Below, one piece after another: positions 8,674 through 18,999 of a DNA stretch of 64,000 nucleotides (the first letter of the stretch is position 1; each line of letters starts with the position of its first letter). Origin of the DNA: Frateuria hangzhouensis (GTDB lineage: Bacteria > Pseudomonadota > Gammaproteobacteria > Xanthomonadales > Rhodanobacteraceae); the NCBI RefSeq assembly GCF_026410505.1, contig NZ_JAPMIU010000008.1, positions 1 through 64,000 of the forward strand, written 5' to 3'. A program made the translations under genes and the position numbers. Under the pieces are notes generated by a model. That model worked only from the letters and a program-made list of their open reading frames with translations, did no database searches and was not told the DNA's origin.

Positions 8674-10503
8674 TCAGGCCCCGCGCGAGGCCCGCTTGCG
8701 GTCGTTCTCGGTCAGGTGCTTCTTGCGCAGGCGGATTTCCTTCGGCGTGACCTCGACCAGCTCGTCGTCGTCGATGAAGTCCAGTGCCTGCTCCAGCGAG
8801 AACTTGATCGCGGGGGTCAGCTGGATCGCATCGTCCTTGCCCGAGGCGCGCATGTTGGTCAGCGGCTTGGGCTTGATCGCGTTGACGGTCAGGTCGTTGT
8901 CCTTGGCGTGGATGCCTACCAGCTGGCCCTCGTAAACGTTGTCGCCTTCGGCGGCGAACAGCTTGCCGCGTTCCTGCAGCGGCCCCAGCGAGTAGGCGGG
9001 GGTGGTGCCGCCGGCGTTGGCGATCATCACGCCGTTCTGGCGCTTGGCGATCTGGCCTTCTTCCTTCGGACCGTAGTGGTCGAACACGTGGAACAGCAGG
9101 CCTGAACCCTGGGTCAGGGTCTTGAACTGGTTCTGGAAGCCGATCAGGCCACGCGCCGGGATCATGTACTCCAGGCGCACGCGACCCTTGCCGTCGGGCT
9201 CCATGTTCTTGAGCTGGCCCTTGCGGATGCCCAGGCGCTCCATCACCGGGCCCTGGTGGATCTCTTCCACGTCGACCACCAGCTGCTCGATCGGCTCCAT
9301 CTTCTGGCCGTCGATCTCCTTGATGATCACTTCCGGGCGCGACACGGCCAGTTCATAGCCCTCGCGGCGCATGTTCTCGATCAGCACCGACAGGTGCAGC
9401 TCGCCGCGGCCGGAGACCAGGAACTTGTCCGCATCCGAACCCTGCTCGACCTTCAGTGCGACGTTATGCACCTGCTCGCGGTCCAGGCGGTCCTTGAGCT
9501 GGCGGCTGGTGAGGAACTTGCCGCCGGAAAGATCCTTGTTGCCGGCGAACGGCGAGTTGTTGACCTGGAAGGTCATGCTGATGGTCGGCTCGTCGACCGT
9601 CAGCGCCGGCAGCGCCTCGGGCGCGTCCAGCGCGCAGACGGTATCGGAAATGGTCAGCTCGGCAATGCCGGAGATCGCGACGATGTCGCCGGCCTCGGCA
9701 GTGTCCTGTTCGATGCGCTCCAGGCCGAGGAAGCCGAGCACCTGCAGCACCTTGCCCTGGCGCTTCTTGCCGTGGCGATCGATCACCGCCACCGGCATGT
9801 TCTTCTTCAACGTACCGCGCTGGATGCGGCCGATGCCGATCACGCCGACGAAGTTGCTGTAGTCGAGCTGGCTGATGCGCATCTGGAACGGGCCTTCCGG
9901 ATCGACCTCCGGCTTGGGCGCGTGCTGCATGATGGCCTCGTACAGCGGCGTCATGTCGCCTTCGCGGGCGTTCTCGTCCAGCGAGGCATAACCGTTGAGC
10001 GCCGAGGCGTAGACGATCGGGAAGTCCATCTGCTCGGGCGTGGCGCCCAGGCGGTCGAACAGATCCCACACCTGCTCGACGACCCACTCCGCACGCGAGC
10101 CCGGACGGTCGATCTTGTTGATCACCACGATCGGCTTGAAGCCCATCGCGAAGGCCTTCTGCGTGACGAAGCGCGTCTGCGGCATCGGGCCGTCCAGCGC
10201 GTCGACCAGGATCAGCACCGTGTCCACCATCGACAGCACGCGCTCGACCTCGCCACCGAAGTCGGCGTGTCCGGGCGTGTCGACGATGTTGATGCGGTTG
10301 TCCTGCCAGGTGATGGCGGTGTTCTTGGCCAGGATGGTGATGCCGCGTTCCTTTTCCTGGTCATTGGAGTCCATCACGCGCTCGGCCAGCACGGTACGCT
10401 CGTTGAGCGTGCCCGACTGCTTGAGCAGCTGATCGACGAGAGTGGTTTTGCCGTGGTCGACGTGGGCGACGATGGCGATATTGCGCAGTTTTTCGATGGA
10501 CAT
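8674..10503 (-). CDS. typA: ribosome-associated translational GTPase TypA/BipA
   Basis: A 609-residue translation-factor GTPase that binds the ribosome and aids 50S assembly and stress adaptation. The G domain shows [10 protein letters not shown] (G1), the [10 protein letters not shown] (G3) and NKIDRPGSR (G4) boxes; EF-G-like domains II, III and V follow ([10 protein letters not shown] is typical), then the BipA-specific C-terminal domain. Length matches the E. coli protein (~607). The stop precedes a clear terminator. Upstream of the start there is only a weak GGCC-rich leader with no strong Shine-Dalgarno. Confidence 0.97.
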   Translation of the reverse strand: MSIEKLRNIAIVAHVDHGKTTLVDQLLKQSGTLNERTVLAERVMDSNDQEKERGITILAKNTAITWQDNRINIVDTPGHADFGGEVERVLSMVDTVLILVDALDGPMPQTRFVTQKAFAMGFKPIVVINKIDRPGSRAEWVVEQVWDLFDRLGATPEQMDFPIVYASALNGYASLDENAREGDMTPLYEAIMQHAPKPEVDPEGPFQMRISQLDYSNFVGVIGIGRIQRGTLKKNMPVAVIDRHGKKRQGKVLQVLGFLGLERIEQDTAEAGDIVAISGIAELTISDTVCALDAPEALPALTVDEPTISMTFQVNNSPFAGNKDLSGGKFLTSRQLKDRLDREQVHNVALKVEQGSDADKFLVSGRGELHLSVLIENMRREGYELAVSRPEVIIKEIDGQKMEPIEQLVVDVEEIHQGPVMERLGIRKGQLKNMEPDGKGRVRLEYMIPARGLIGFQNQFKTLTQGSGLLFHVFDHYGPKEEGQIAKRQNGVMIANAGGTTPAYSLGPLQERGKLFAAEGDNVYEGQLVGIHAKDNDLTVNAIKPKPLTNMRASGKDDAIQLTPAIKFSLEQALDFIDDDELVEVTPKEIRLRKKHLTENDRKRASRGA

Positions 10504-10686
10504 GGCACAGGCCCGGGCGACGCTAGCTCAGCCGCCACGTAAGATTTCGGAGGGGTAAACTCCGCAATTATACGGGTTTATGGGCTTTCTTGCCCGTGCG
10601 GGGAATAAATGGTCGCGTGCGCCTGCGCGCCGCCGGGGCGCAAGAGGGCCACCCGATCCGGATGGGTCGCCATCGACCGGGGGCGG

Positions 10687-11241
10687 TCAGGCCGCTGCGT
10701 ACTCGCCCATGCGCGCGCGCGGCCGGACCGCAACGGTGGTGTCGCCGCTGATCAACTGCAGTTCGCCGTCCTGAATCAGGCACTGCAGCCGCATGCCGCG
10801 GTCGCACAAGGCGGCGAGCTGGTGCACGGTCGCCTCGTCGATGTCCAGCACGGTGAGGTTGTCGTTGCGCGAAAGCGCGTTGCCGACCTTGTCCCACCAG
10901 ATGTCGGCGACGCGACCGCCGTAGTTGACCACCACGACCTGGCGCGAGCGGCCGCACGCCTTGCGGATGCGTGCCTCGTCGGGCTGGCCGAGCTCGATCC
11001 ACTGCTCGATCTCGTCGGTGTACGCGCGGCGCCATAGCGCCGGCTCGTCCTCGTCGCTCAAGCCCTTGCCGAACTCCAGCCGATCGTCGGCGTGCAGCGC
11101 GAAGGCGAGCAGCCGCACCATCAGCCGTTCTTCGGTTTCGGAAGGGTGGCGGGCGAGGGTCAGCGCATGGGTGGCGTAGTAGTGCCGGTCCATGTCGCTG
11201 ATCGACAGTTCCGCCTTGTGGATGGTGGCGTTGAGGGCCAT
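10687..11241 (-). CDS. yaeQ: YaeQ family protein
   Basis: A 184-residue YaeQ protein, a PD-(D/E)xK-nuclease-like fold of unknown biochemical role; early work linked E. coli YaeQ to suppression of an rfaH defect. The start MALNATIHKAELSISDMDRH, LARHPSETEERLMVRLLAFA, WIELGQPDEARIRKACGRS and NYGGRVADIWW match the family pattern closely. ATG 11241 gives the family-standard N-terminus; an in-frame ATG at 11271, with a better GGAG site, would add ten residues (MDDYLAPGTP). Divergent from the pseudouridine synthase gene with a short shared promoter region. Confidence 0.92.
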   Translation of the reverse strand: MALNATIHKAELSISDMDRHYYATHALTLARHPSETEERLMVRLLAFALHADDRLEFGKGLSDEDEPALWRRAYTDEIEQWIELGQPDEARIRKACGRSRQVVVVNYGGRVADIWWDKVGNALSRNDNLTVLDIDEATVHQLAALCDRGMRLQCLIQDGELQLISGDTTVAVRPRARMGEYAAA

Positions 11242-11290
11242 GGGTGTGCCTGGTGCGAGGTAATCGTCCATTGTACGCTCCGCCACCGCG

Positions 11291-12193
11291 ATGGCCGGCG
11301 CTAAGCTGACGCGGATGATCCACGCGACCGCGCCCAGCACTGTGCATCTGCCCGAAGGCGATTGGCCGACGGCGCTGGACAGCCTCTGTGCCTGCTTCCC
11401 GCGCATCCCGCGCGGGCAGTGGCTGGACCGGGTGCGCCGTGGACGCGTGCTGGATGCCCGCGACCAGCCGATCGACGAGCACACGCCCTATGGCGCCGGC
11501 ATGAAGCTGCGCTATTTCCGTGAGGTGGCGAGCGAGCCGACGATTCCTGGCGACGAAGTGGTGCTGCACGAGGACGCGCACCTGGTGGTGGTCGACAAGC
11601 CGCATTTCCTGCCGGTGGTGCCGGCGGGCGCGTACGTGCAGCAGACGCTGCTGGCGCGGCTGGTCCGTCGGCTGGGCAACCCGGCGCTGGTGCCGCTGCA
11701 CCGCCTGGATCGCGAGACGGCCGGGCTCGTGCTCTTCTCGGCGCAACCGGCCACGCGCGATGCCTACCTCCGGCTGTTCCGCGAGCGACGGATCGCCAAG
11801 CGCTACGAGGCGCTGGCCGCGCCGCTGCCCGGGCTGGATTTCCCTTACGTCCGCCACTCGCGGCTGGAGCGGGGCGAGCCGTTCTTCCGCATGCGCGAGG
11901 CGGACGGCGAGGCGAACAGCGAGACGCGCGTGGACGTGATCGAGCGGGGCCCGCGGTGGTGGCGCTACGCGCTGGACCCGCATACCGGGCGCAAGCACCA
12001 GTTACGCGTGCACATGGCTGCGCTCGGTGCGCCGATCCGCAATGACCGGTTCTATCCGGCGCTGCAGGATCGTGAGGAGGATGACCCCGGCCGGCCGTTG
12101 CAGTTACTGGCACGCGCGCTCGCCTTCGTCGATCCGTTGAGCGGGCGACCGCGGCAGTTCCGCAGCGCCCGGTCGCTCGACGCCATCGCTTAG
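11291..12193 (+). CDS. RluA-family pseudouridine synthase
   Basis: About 300 residues. The catalytic-aspartate signature HRLDRETAGLVLFS (residues ~137-150) is intact, and the downstream RRIAKRYEALA and GRKHQLRVHMA motifs are typical of RluA/RluC/RluD. The N-terminal ~80 residues are S4-like in position, but the S4 fold is not obvious. Likely isomerises a uridine in rRNA or tRNA; the exact site cannot be told from sequence. A second ATG (11315, MIHATAPS) is a possible start. It is the only gene on this strand before the TonB receptor. Confidence 0.9.
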   Translation: MAGAKLTRMIHATAPSTVHLPEGDWPTALDSLCACFPRIPRGQWLDRVRRGRVLDARDQPIDEHTPYGAGMKLRYFREVASEPTIPGDEVVLHEDAHLVVVDKPHFLPVVPAGAYVQQTLLARLVRRLGNPALVPLHRLDRETAGLVLFSAQPATRDAYLRLFRERRIAKRYEALAAPLPGLDFPYVRHSRLERGEPFFRMREADGEANSETRVDVIERGPRWWRYALDPHTGRKHQLRVHMAALGAPIRNDRFYPALQDREEDDPGRPLQLLARALAFVDPLSGRPRQFRSARSLDAIA

Positions 12194-12567
12194 GCGCGCT
12201 GCCGCCGGGGTCCTTTACGGCACGGCGCGCGACCGTCGCGCCTTACGATCGCGGCGAGCCCACGCACCAGGGCGGGAGCGCACCCCGCACGTCCATGCTC
12301 CGCGGCTGCGAGCCCTGCCGTGCCTACCTGTGGGCCATCGGACGCGCGACCGAGCCGGCCGCGGGGATGGAGCAACAGCGCCGTGACGCGGTGCAGCACG
12401 GGTGTGAAAGTGCAGCGCGCATTTACAGCACGCTCACGCGGGGGTAAGTATTTGGCTCGGCTGTGGCGAAATGCCGCAGGCGCAAGCAACAGACAAGAAC
12501 GGCGAAGCGGCGTGGCTGCCCGCCGGCAGCCCACCGTCGAGTACACACCTGACGGGGAGCGAAGCTG
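12194..12567 (+). other. 374-bp gene-free leader of the TonB receptor
   Basis: No convincing gene on either strand; short frames here are shadows. A possible sigma-70 promoter is TTTACA (12422-12427), 17 bases, TAAGTA (12445-12450), which would give a leader of about 110 bases. No known riboswitch pattern recognised. Confidence 0.4.
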
Positions 12568-15144
12568 ATGAACAAATACGTGCAAGTGACCCTATCCGCG
12601 GCGATCGCCGCCTGCCTGATGCCCGGCCTGGCGCTCGCGCAGAACGACGACCAGGCGCAGGACGCGACGACGACCCCGGCACCTGCCGCTGCCAGGGCGC
12701 AGAGAGCGCCCAGTGCCGCCAACGCGAAGAGCCTCGAGCAAGTGGTGGTCACCGGCAACACCGCCACCGGCGGCCTGCGCAAGATCGACACCAGCTACAC
12801 GGTGACCACCGCCACTGCCGAAGAAATCAAGATGGCCAACCCCAAGAGCACGGCGGATCTTTTGAAGATCGCGCCGGGCCTGTGGCCCGAATCCACCGGT
12901 GGCCAGACCGGCGCCAATATCGAGATCGCCGGCTTTCCCGGCGGCGGCGACGCGCCGTTCAACACGGTGCAGATCATGGGTTCGCCGCTGTACGGCATGC
13001 CCACGCTGTCGTTCTTCGAACAGACCTCGATCTTCCGTCTGGACGACACCGTCGACCGCGCCGAAATCATCCAGGGCGGTCCCTCGGTGGTGTTCGCCGA
13101 CGGCCAGATCGGCGCCAGCGAGAACTTCATCCTCAAGCAGGGCACCGAGGTGCCCTCCGGCAGTATCGGCGTTACCTACGGCAACGAGAACCTGCGCCGC
13201 GTCGACGGTTTCTTCGGCTTCCCGCTGGGCAAGGACACCTACGGCAGCATCGGCGGCTTCTACCGCGATTCCGACGGCGTGCGCGATCCCAAGTTCTCGG
13301 CGGACAAGGGCGGCCAGCTCACCGGCACGTTCACCCACGACAGCGACAACGGCACCATGACGCTGTACGCGCGCTACCTCAACGACCGCAACCAGTTCAT
13401 CACGCCCATTCCGTTGCTGCAGTCCGGCACCGACGACTTCCATGCCTATCCGGGCTTCGATCCGCTCACCGACACCTACAATGGGCCGGCGATCCAGCAC
13501 GTGTTCCTCGCCGGCTACCCCGGCGGCGGACGCGATGCCAACCTCGCCAACGGACGCGGCGCCAAGTTCGGCTTCTTCGGCGGCAACTTCGACTACGCCC
13601 TGGGCAACGGCTGGAACATCTCGGACAAGTTCCTGATCGACGGCGGCGACGCGGACACCAACGCGCTGTTCTCCGGTACCAACCCGGGCAGCCTCGCCGA
13701 CATGCTCTACACCGACCAGAGCCAGATCGGCGCGTTCAACCTGGCTCCCGGTTCGGCCACCGCCAGCTACGTCGGTGGCGGCGCGGTCGACCCGAACCAG
13801 AGCGTGATCCACCAGGGCTGGTGGTTCATCCACAAGCACCTGAAGAACATCAGCAACGACTTCCGCCTGAGCAAGGAAATCTTCGAGGGCAACACGCTCA
13901 CGGCCGGCGTCTACCTGGCGCACTACACCATGGACGACGAGTGGGCGCTGGGCAACCAGATGCTGATGACCAACACGCCCAACGCGCGGCCGATCACGGT
14001 CACCTACGCCGATGGCGGCCAGACGTACTACCTGACCGACGGCCAGGGTTTCCTGGACAACGGCGGCTTCAACATCGCCCAGCACGGCAACGCGACCAAC
14101 AAGGCGTTCTACCTGTCCGACATCTGGCGCATCGGCAAGTGGCTGATCGACCTGTCCGGCCGCATCGAGAACCAGGACGCCACCAACAACGTGTGCAATT
14201 TCCAGAGCGATGGCCGGGTCGATGACGAGGGCAACCCCGTCAATGGCGTGATCGACACCGACGGCAACCCGAACACGCTCTACAACAACGCGGTGCCGGT
14301 GTGCGACGGCACCTTCGCCCGCACCGAATACGACAAGACGCACCCATCGTGGACCTTCGGCGTGAACTACGAGCTCGCCGACAACATGAGCGTGTACTTC
14401 CGCGCCAACCGTGGTGGCCACTTCGACGACTTCGACAACGGCATCCGCGGCAACACCACCGGCAACACCGCGCCAATGCAGAAGATCCAGAACTTCGAAG
14501 GCGGCTTCAAATACCAGAGCGAACAGTGGTTCCTGGACCTGAGCGCCTACCACCGCCAGTTCATCGGCCTGTTGTACCAGCCTACCGATGCGGCCGGCGT
14601 GCCCAACGGCCCGCAGAGCACCTACGGTTCGGACTCCAAGGGCATCAACGTCAACACTGCCTGGAGCCCGACCGAAAACCTGAAGTTCCAGCTGGTCGGC
14701 AACTACCTGGACGGTCACTACTCGCACAACAACTCCTGCCTGCCGTACACCAATCCGGTCGCGGGCGACGGCTGCGCCCTGATCAATGGCGTGCAACTGC
14801 AGCGCCAGCCGAAGGTGCGCTACATGTTCACGCCCAGTTACAGGATCCCGTTCGGCTGGGGCGACGTGCTCGCCTTCGTCACCTTCACCCATGTCGGCGA
14901 CCACACGCAGGACATTTCCGGCCTGCAGCAGCTGGGCAGCTACCACACCTGGGATTTCGGCGTGGTGGCCGACATCCAGCAGAACTGGCAGGTGCGGCTG
15001 CAGGGCACCAACATGACCAACGAGCTGGGCCTGACCGAGAGCAACTCGCGCATCTTCGGCTCGGCCGCCGGCACCACCGGCGTGATCCTGGCCCGTCCGC
15101 TGGAGGGGCGCGAGGTCAACCTGCAGGTCAAGTACCTGTTCTGA
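12568..15144 (+). CDS. TonB-dependent outer-membrane receptor (probable carbohydrate uptake)
   Basis: An 858-residue receptor. It has a signal peptide (MNKYVQVTLSAAIAACLMPGLALA), a disordered Ala/Pro linker, a TonB-box-like LEQVVVTG, and a plug domain (~60-200; ADLLKIAPGLWPES, VDRAEIIQGGPSVVFADGQIGASENF). A ~650-residue 22-strand barrel follows, ending in the aromatic VNLQVKYLF expected of outer-membrane proteins. GGGGAG lies 8 bases before ATG 12568. The next three genes encode a GH65 enzyme, an esterase and a trehalase, so the ligand is probably a trehalose-containing glycan or glycolipid; that is inference from context. A strong terminator separates it from the GH65 gene, allowing higher receptor expression. 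Confidence 0.93.
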   Translation: MNKYVQVTLSAAIAACLMPGLALAQNDDQAQDATTTPAPAAARAQRAPSAANAKSLEQVVVTGNTATGGLRKIDTSYTVTTATAEEIKMANPKSTADLLKIAPGLWPESTGGQTGANIEIAGFPGGGDAPFNTVQIMGSPLYGMPTLSFFEQTSIFRLDDTVDRAEIIQGGPSVVFADGQIGASENFILKQGTEVPSGSIGVTYGNENLRRVDGFFGFPLGKDTYGSIGGFYRDSDGVRDPKFSADKGGQLTGTFTHDSDNGTMTLYARYLNDRNQFITPIPLLQSGTDDFHAYPGFDPLTDTYNGPAIQHVFLAGYPGGGRDANLANGRGAKFGFFGGNFDYALGNGWNISDKFLIDGGDADTNALFSGTNPGSLADMLYTDQSQIGAFNLAPGSATASYVGGGAVDPNQSVIHQGWWFIHKHLKNISNDFRLSKEIFEGNTLTAGVYLAHYTMDDEWALGNQMLMTNTPNARPITVTYADGGQTYYLTDGQGFLDNGGFNIAQHGNATNKAFYLSDIWRIGKWLIDLSGRIENQDATNNVCNFQSDGRVDDEGNPVNGVIDTDGNPNTLYNNAVPVCDGTFARTEYDKTHPSWTFGVNYELADNMSVYFRANRGGHFDDFDNGIRGNTTGNTAPMQKIQNFEGGFKYQSEQWFLDLSAYHRQFIGLLYQPTDAAGVPNGPQSTYGSDSKGINVNTAWSPTENLKFQLVGNYLDGHYSHNNSCLPYTNPVAGDGCALINGVQLQRQPKVRYMFTPSYRIPFGWGDVLAFVTFTHVGDHTQDISGLQQLGSYHTWDFGVVADIQQNWQVRLQGTNMTNELGLTESNSRIFGSAAGTTGVILARPLEGREVNLQVKYLF

Positions 15145-15156
15145 TCCACCCGGATC

Positions 15157-15196
15157 GCCTGCGCCCGCCGCGGTGGCGGACGCAGGCGCTTTTTTT
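15157..15196 (+). terminator. intrinsic terminator after the TonB receptor
   Basis: GCCTGCG-c-CCGCC pairs with GGCGG-a-CGCAGGC around GCGGT, followed by GC and seven T residues. Read-through could still reach the GH65 gene 21 bases on. Confidence 0.88.
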
Positions 15197-15217
15197 CGAC
15201 CTCACCGCGGAGGTGCG

Positions 15218-17485
15218 ATGAAGCCCGGCCACCTGCTAGCCCGTTCGCTCCGGAACACGCTGTTCCGCATCGCCCTGTCGCTGTTCGCGGCCGGCGCCGG
15301 TCCGGCCTTTGCCACCGATCCGGGCTTCCTGTTCACCGCCACGGCGAAAGACTTCGGCCACTACTTCCCCAGCTACCTGGCCAACGGCTATTTCTCCACC
15401 ATGACCTCGCCGCGCGGTACCGAGCCCAACGCCGCCTACATGGTCGCGTTCATGGATTACAAGCCGGGCGACATCTCGCGCCCCGCCGCGATCCCCGGCT
15501 GGAGCGAGATCGACTACAACCCCGGCGGCGGCTGGATCAACCGCACGCGGCTGGATGCGGGCATCTTCCGCGACTATGCGCAGACGCTGGACATGCACGA
15601 TGCCACGCTGACCACGCGCTACCGCTTCGCCTACGCCAACAAGGCCAGCGACATCCAGGTCATCACCTTCGTCAGCCAGGCCTCGCCGCACCTGGCGGCC
15701 ACGCGCATCGCGATCACGCCGCAGTTCGATGGCCAGGTGCGACTGAGCTTCCCGCTGCGGCTGTGGTCCGAGCACCAGCCGCGCTTCCCGATCGCCAGCA
15801 TGGGCGGCGAGGAAATGATCGCCGCGGTGATCGCCAGCGGCCAGAGCCTGGACAACAAGCCGGTGCCCACGCCCGACCGCGCACCGGTCTGGTATCCCGG
15901 TTACACGCAAGTGCTTTCCACCGACGGCGATGCCAAGGCGCTGACGCTCGCATTGAAGGGCAGGGCGCAGCACGGGTTGGGCATGGCCGAGGCGGCCGCG
16001 ATCGGGCTGCCCGAGGGCCTTGCGCCCGATACGGTGAAGCTCGAACAGAGCCCGACCAGGCTGTCGCTGGAGATCACCGCCACGCTGCACAAGGGCCGGC
16101 GCTACGTCTTTACCAAGTACCTGGCGCTGTCGCGTGAGGGCTGGGGCGAGGATCAGGACGTGCTCGCCATGGCGACCGCCGCCCGCGAGACCGGTTTTGA
16201 TCGCCTGCTCGCCGACCACCAGGCTGCCTGGCACCGGCTCTGGCAATCGGACATCGTGGTCGACGGCGATCCTGCCGTGCAGAAGGCGGTGCACTCCGAC
16301 CTCTACTACCTGCTGTCCAACAGCACCGTGGGCACCGCCTGGCCGATGGGCGCCTGCGCGCTGACGCCCAACTACGCCGGACACGCCTTCTGGGACAGCG
16401 ACTCGTGGGTATTCCCGGCCTTGTTGCTGCTGCACCCGGAGCGGGCCAGGCCGATCGTGATGTTCCGCGCCCGCACCACTGGGCCGGCGCGGGCGCGCGC
16501 CCGCCAGTACGGCGTGGCCGGCACCATGTACCCATGGGAAGCCGATCCGCAGACCGGCGTGGACGTCACCCCGCACTTCGCCTGGGAGGTCTACCGCGAG
16601 GTGCATGTCAACGCCGACATCGCCATCGCGCAATGGCAGTACTACCTGGCCACCGGCGACGAGGCATGGCTGAAGACCCACGCCTGGCCCGTGCTGGAAG
16701 GCATTGCCACTTTCTGGACCAGTCGCGTCACCTACGACAAGGCGCGCGACCGCTACGAAATCCACCACGTCACCTCGCCCGACGAGGCCTACAACGACGT
16801 GCCGAACGACTCGTTCACCAACGCTGCCGCGCGCAAGGCGCTTCGTATTGCGGTGAAGGCGGCCCGGGTGGTCGGCGCCAGGGCCGACCCGCGCTGGGGC
16901 GAAATCGCCTCGAAGATGTACATCCCCTTTGATGAAGCCGGGCAGCGCCACTTGGACTTCGACAAGTCGGTGCCGCACGACAAGATCACCTGGATGGGCT
17001 CCTCGCTGGTCTGGCTGATGTACCCCAACCTCGACCTGCCGATGTCGCCGCAGGTACGCCGCAACGATTTCGACTTCCAGTTGCAGGCGCTCAAGAGCCA
17101 CGGTGATGACCCGAACGAGATGATGATGGTGATGCTGGCCGTCGGCGCCGCGGAGCTGGGTGATGCCAAGGCGGCCGGCGCATGGATCGAGCGCAACCTG
17201 GTCGGTTTTCTCAAGCCGCCGTTCAACGTGCGCACCGAAACCGCCGCCAACAACGCCGGCTACATCCTGGCCACCTCGGCCGGTTTCCTGCAGAGCATGC
17301 TCTACGGCCTCACCGGCCTGCGCATCGACGATGACGGCCTGAGCGAGAAGTACGCGCCGGTGTTGCCGCCGGGATGGAACGGGCTGACTCTCAAGGGCGT
17401 GCACTTCCGCGGGCAGCGCTTCGATATCCATGTCGACCGCGATGCCGACGGCAAGGCACGCCTGGTGCGCAAGGCGTTGCCATGA
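15218..17485 (+). CDS. glycoside hydrolase family 65 protein (acid-trehalase-like), secreted
   Basis: A 755-residue exported enzyme. Residues 1-35 form a signal peptide (RSLRNTLFRIALSLFAAGAGPAFA). The N-terminal beta-sandwich is followed by an (alpha/alpha)6 barrel with the GH65 motifs FWDSDSWVFPALLLLHPE (D393) and SPDEAYNDVPNDSFTN; E523 sits where the GH65 catalytic acid lies (GPDEYH in trehalose phosphorylases). GH65 covers trehalose/kojibiose phosphorylases, acid trehalases (Ath1) and glucosyl-galactosyl-hydroxylysine glucosidases; the periplasmic location and lack of obvious phosphate-site motifs favour a hydrolase. GGAGG precedes ATG 15218. Sits between the TonB receptor and a second trehalase family. 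Confidence 0.85.
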   Translation: MKPGHLLARSLRNTLFRIALSLFAAGAGPAFATDPGFLFTATAKDFGHYFPSYLANGYFSTMTSPRGTEPNAAYMVAFMDYKPGDISRPAAIPGWSEIDYNPGGGWINRTRLDAGIFRDYAQTLDMHDATLTTRYRFAYANKASDIQVITFVSQASPHLAATRIAITPQFDGQVRLSFPLRLWSEHQPRFPIASMGGEEMIAAVIASGQSLDNKPVPTPDRAPVWYPGYTQVLSTDGDAKALTLALKGRAQHGLGMAEAAAIGLPEGLAPDTVKLEQSPTRLSLEITATLHKGRRYVFTKYLALSREGWGEDQDVLAMATAARETGFDRLLADHQAAWHRLWQSDIVVDGDPAVQKAVHSDLYYLLSNSTVGTAWPMGACALTPNYAGHAFWDSDSWVFPALLLLHPERARPIVMFRARTTGPARARARQYGVAGTMYPWEADPQTGVDVTPHFAWEVYREVHVNADIAIAQWQYYLATGDEAWLKTHAWPVLEGIATFWTSRVTYDKARDRYEIHHVTSPDEAYNDVPNDSFTNAAARKALRIAVKAARVVGARADPRWGEIASKMYIPFDEAGQRHLDFDKSVPHDKITWMGSSLVWLMYPNLDLPMSPQVRRNDFDFQLQALKSHGDDPNEMMMVMLAVGAAELGDAKAAGAWIERNLVGFLKPPFNVRTETAANNAGYILATSAGFLQSMLYGLTGLRIDDDGLSEKYAPVLPPGWNGLTLKGVHFRGQRFDIHVDRDADGKARLVRKALP

Positions 17486-17540
17486 AAATGAATCTCCGCA
17501 GCCGCGCTCGCAAGGGGAGCCCCGGCGTACCGACAACCAC

Positions 17541-17617
17541 TGTAGGAGCCCACTTGTGGGCGATGCTTCCTATCCGGCCGCTCCGCGAGAAGCATCGCCC
17601 ACAAGTGGGCTCCTGCA
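17541..17617. repeat. GTAG-type REP pair (copy 3)
   Basis: GTAGGAGCCCACTTGTGGGC-GATGC faces GCATC-GCCCACAAGTGGGCTCCTGC; near-perfect arms around a ~29-base centre, 56 bases after the GH65 stop. Confidence 0.9.
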
Positions 17618-17781
17618 ACGGCTTTGCGGGAAAGGAACTTGCCCAGCGCCCGCCGCCGGCGTGGCAGTCCTTCACGCTGGCCCCTGTAGCCTTGCGCGGC
17701 GCGTACGACGACATCACCGCAAGCCCGCGATCGCGATCGCGGCCGTGCCGTGCTCACGCGCCGATCCGCACAGGACAGGCC

Positions 17782-18999
17782 ATGAACGCGTCCCTCGGAT
17801 GCCATCCAACGACTTCTCCTGCTTCAACGGGAAAGCTGGGGGGTCGTTGGCGGAGCTCATCGCAGCGAGTGGAACTTTTCTTCATCCTTCGTCCGCGAGC
17901 AGGGCACAGAGCGGGCCTTCGCCGGGCGGGGTTGCTGCTCGCCGCTCTGCTGAGTCTTGGATGCATGGGGGCCCGTGCGGACCAGCGCGCGGCGGGCGTG
18001 AAGCCCGACGGCACCGTGACCGCCACTTCCGTGGCCATTCCGTATTCGCAGTTCGCTTCATCCGAGGCCCGGACATTCTTCCCGAAGATGCTCGCGGCGG
18101 GCGCCAAGGCGCCGCCACTCAGCGCGCCGATCGAGCGCAGCCGCGGTTTCTACGATCGCCTCAACAGCGATCGCGCCGCGCGCATGCGCAAGCGCTATCC
18201 GGTCACCATCCAGCACCAGACCATCGCCGGCGTGGGTGCTGATGTGCTGCTGCCGGCGCAGGGCGTGAGCGCGGCCAATCGCCATCGCGTGCTGATCAAC
18301 CTGCATGGTGGCGCGTTCCTGTGGGGCGCCGGCAGCGGCGGATTGGTCGAGGCCATCCCGATCGCCAGCCTGGGCCGTATCCGGGTGATCACGCTGGATT
18401 ACCGGCAAGGGCCCGAGTATCGCTTCCCCACCGCAAGCGAGGATGTCGAGGCCGTCTACCGCACATTGCTTGAGACCCATCGCCCGGGAGAGATCGGCAT
18501 CTACGGCTGCTCCGCCGGCGGCATCCTCACCGGCGAAGCGGTGGCCCGCTTCATCGCGGACAAGTTGCCGGTGCCCGGCGCGATCGGCACCTTCTGCGGC
18601 TCGCTGGTGACCATGGCCGGCGACTCGGCCTACGTCGGGCCGCTGCTGAACGGCCATGGCGTGCCGGCGGCGTCGCTGGACCTTGCCATGCTGCCGTATT
18701 TCGCTGGCGTCGACGCCAGCGATCCGATGGTGCAGCCGGGCCTGTCGCCCGCGTTGCTGAAGCAATTCCCGCCGACATTGCTCATCACCGGCACGCGCGA
18801 CATGGCGATGAGTTCGGTCGTGCACAGCCAGGCGTTGCTCGCACAGGCCGGCGTCGAAGCTGAGTTGCACGTCTGGGAAGGCATGTGGCACTCGTTCTTT
18901 TCCGACCCCGAACTGCCCGAGTCAAGGCAGGCCTACCGCACCATAGTGGCGTTCTTCGAGCGCCACCTCGCCCCACCGCAAGAGGAAGCCCGTCCATGA
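17782..18999 (+). CDS. secreted alpha/beta-hydrolase (HSL-type esterase)
   Basis: A 405-residue hydrolase. A basic N-terminal stretch precedes a hydrophobic helix (~48-65, AGLLLAALLSLGCMGARA) that is either a long signal peptide or a membrane anchor. The oxyanion motif LINLHGGAF, the nucleophile elbow GCSAGG (GxSxG, Ser), the acid-containing ITGTRD and the catalytic His in MWHSFF are all present, as in hormone-sensitive-lipase-type esterases. The gene ends in an ATGA overlap with the trehalase start, so the two are translationally coupled. A plausible role is removing acyl groups from an acylated trehalose before the trehalases act, which is inference. The N-terminal start is uncertain; AGGA precedes ATG 17782. 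Confidence 0.85.
   Translation: MNASLGCHPTTSPASTGKLGGRWRSSSQRVELFFILRPRAGHRAGLRRAGLLLAALLSLGCMGARADQRAAGVKPDGTVTATSVAIPYSQFASSEARTFFPKMLAAGAKAPPLSAPIERSRGFYDRLNSDRAARMRKRYPVTIQHQTIAGVGADVLLPAQGVSAANRHRVLINLHGGAFLWGAGSGGLVEAIPIASLGRIRVITLDYRQGPEYRFPTASEDVEAVYRTLLETHRPGEIGIYGCSAGGILTGEAVARFIADKLPVPGAIGTFCGSLVTMAGDSAYVGPLLNGHGVPAASLDLAMLPYFAGVDASDPMVQPGLSPALLKQFPPTLLITGTRDMAMSSVVHSQALLAQAGVEAELHVWEGMWHSFFSDPELPESRQAYRTIVAFFERHLAPPQEEARP

Noticed and set aside
12592-14946. 784-codon antisense frame in the TonB receptor gene
   Set aside because: Val/Gly/Ala-rich shadow of a real gene with clear domains on the other strand.
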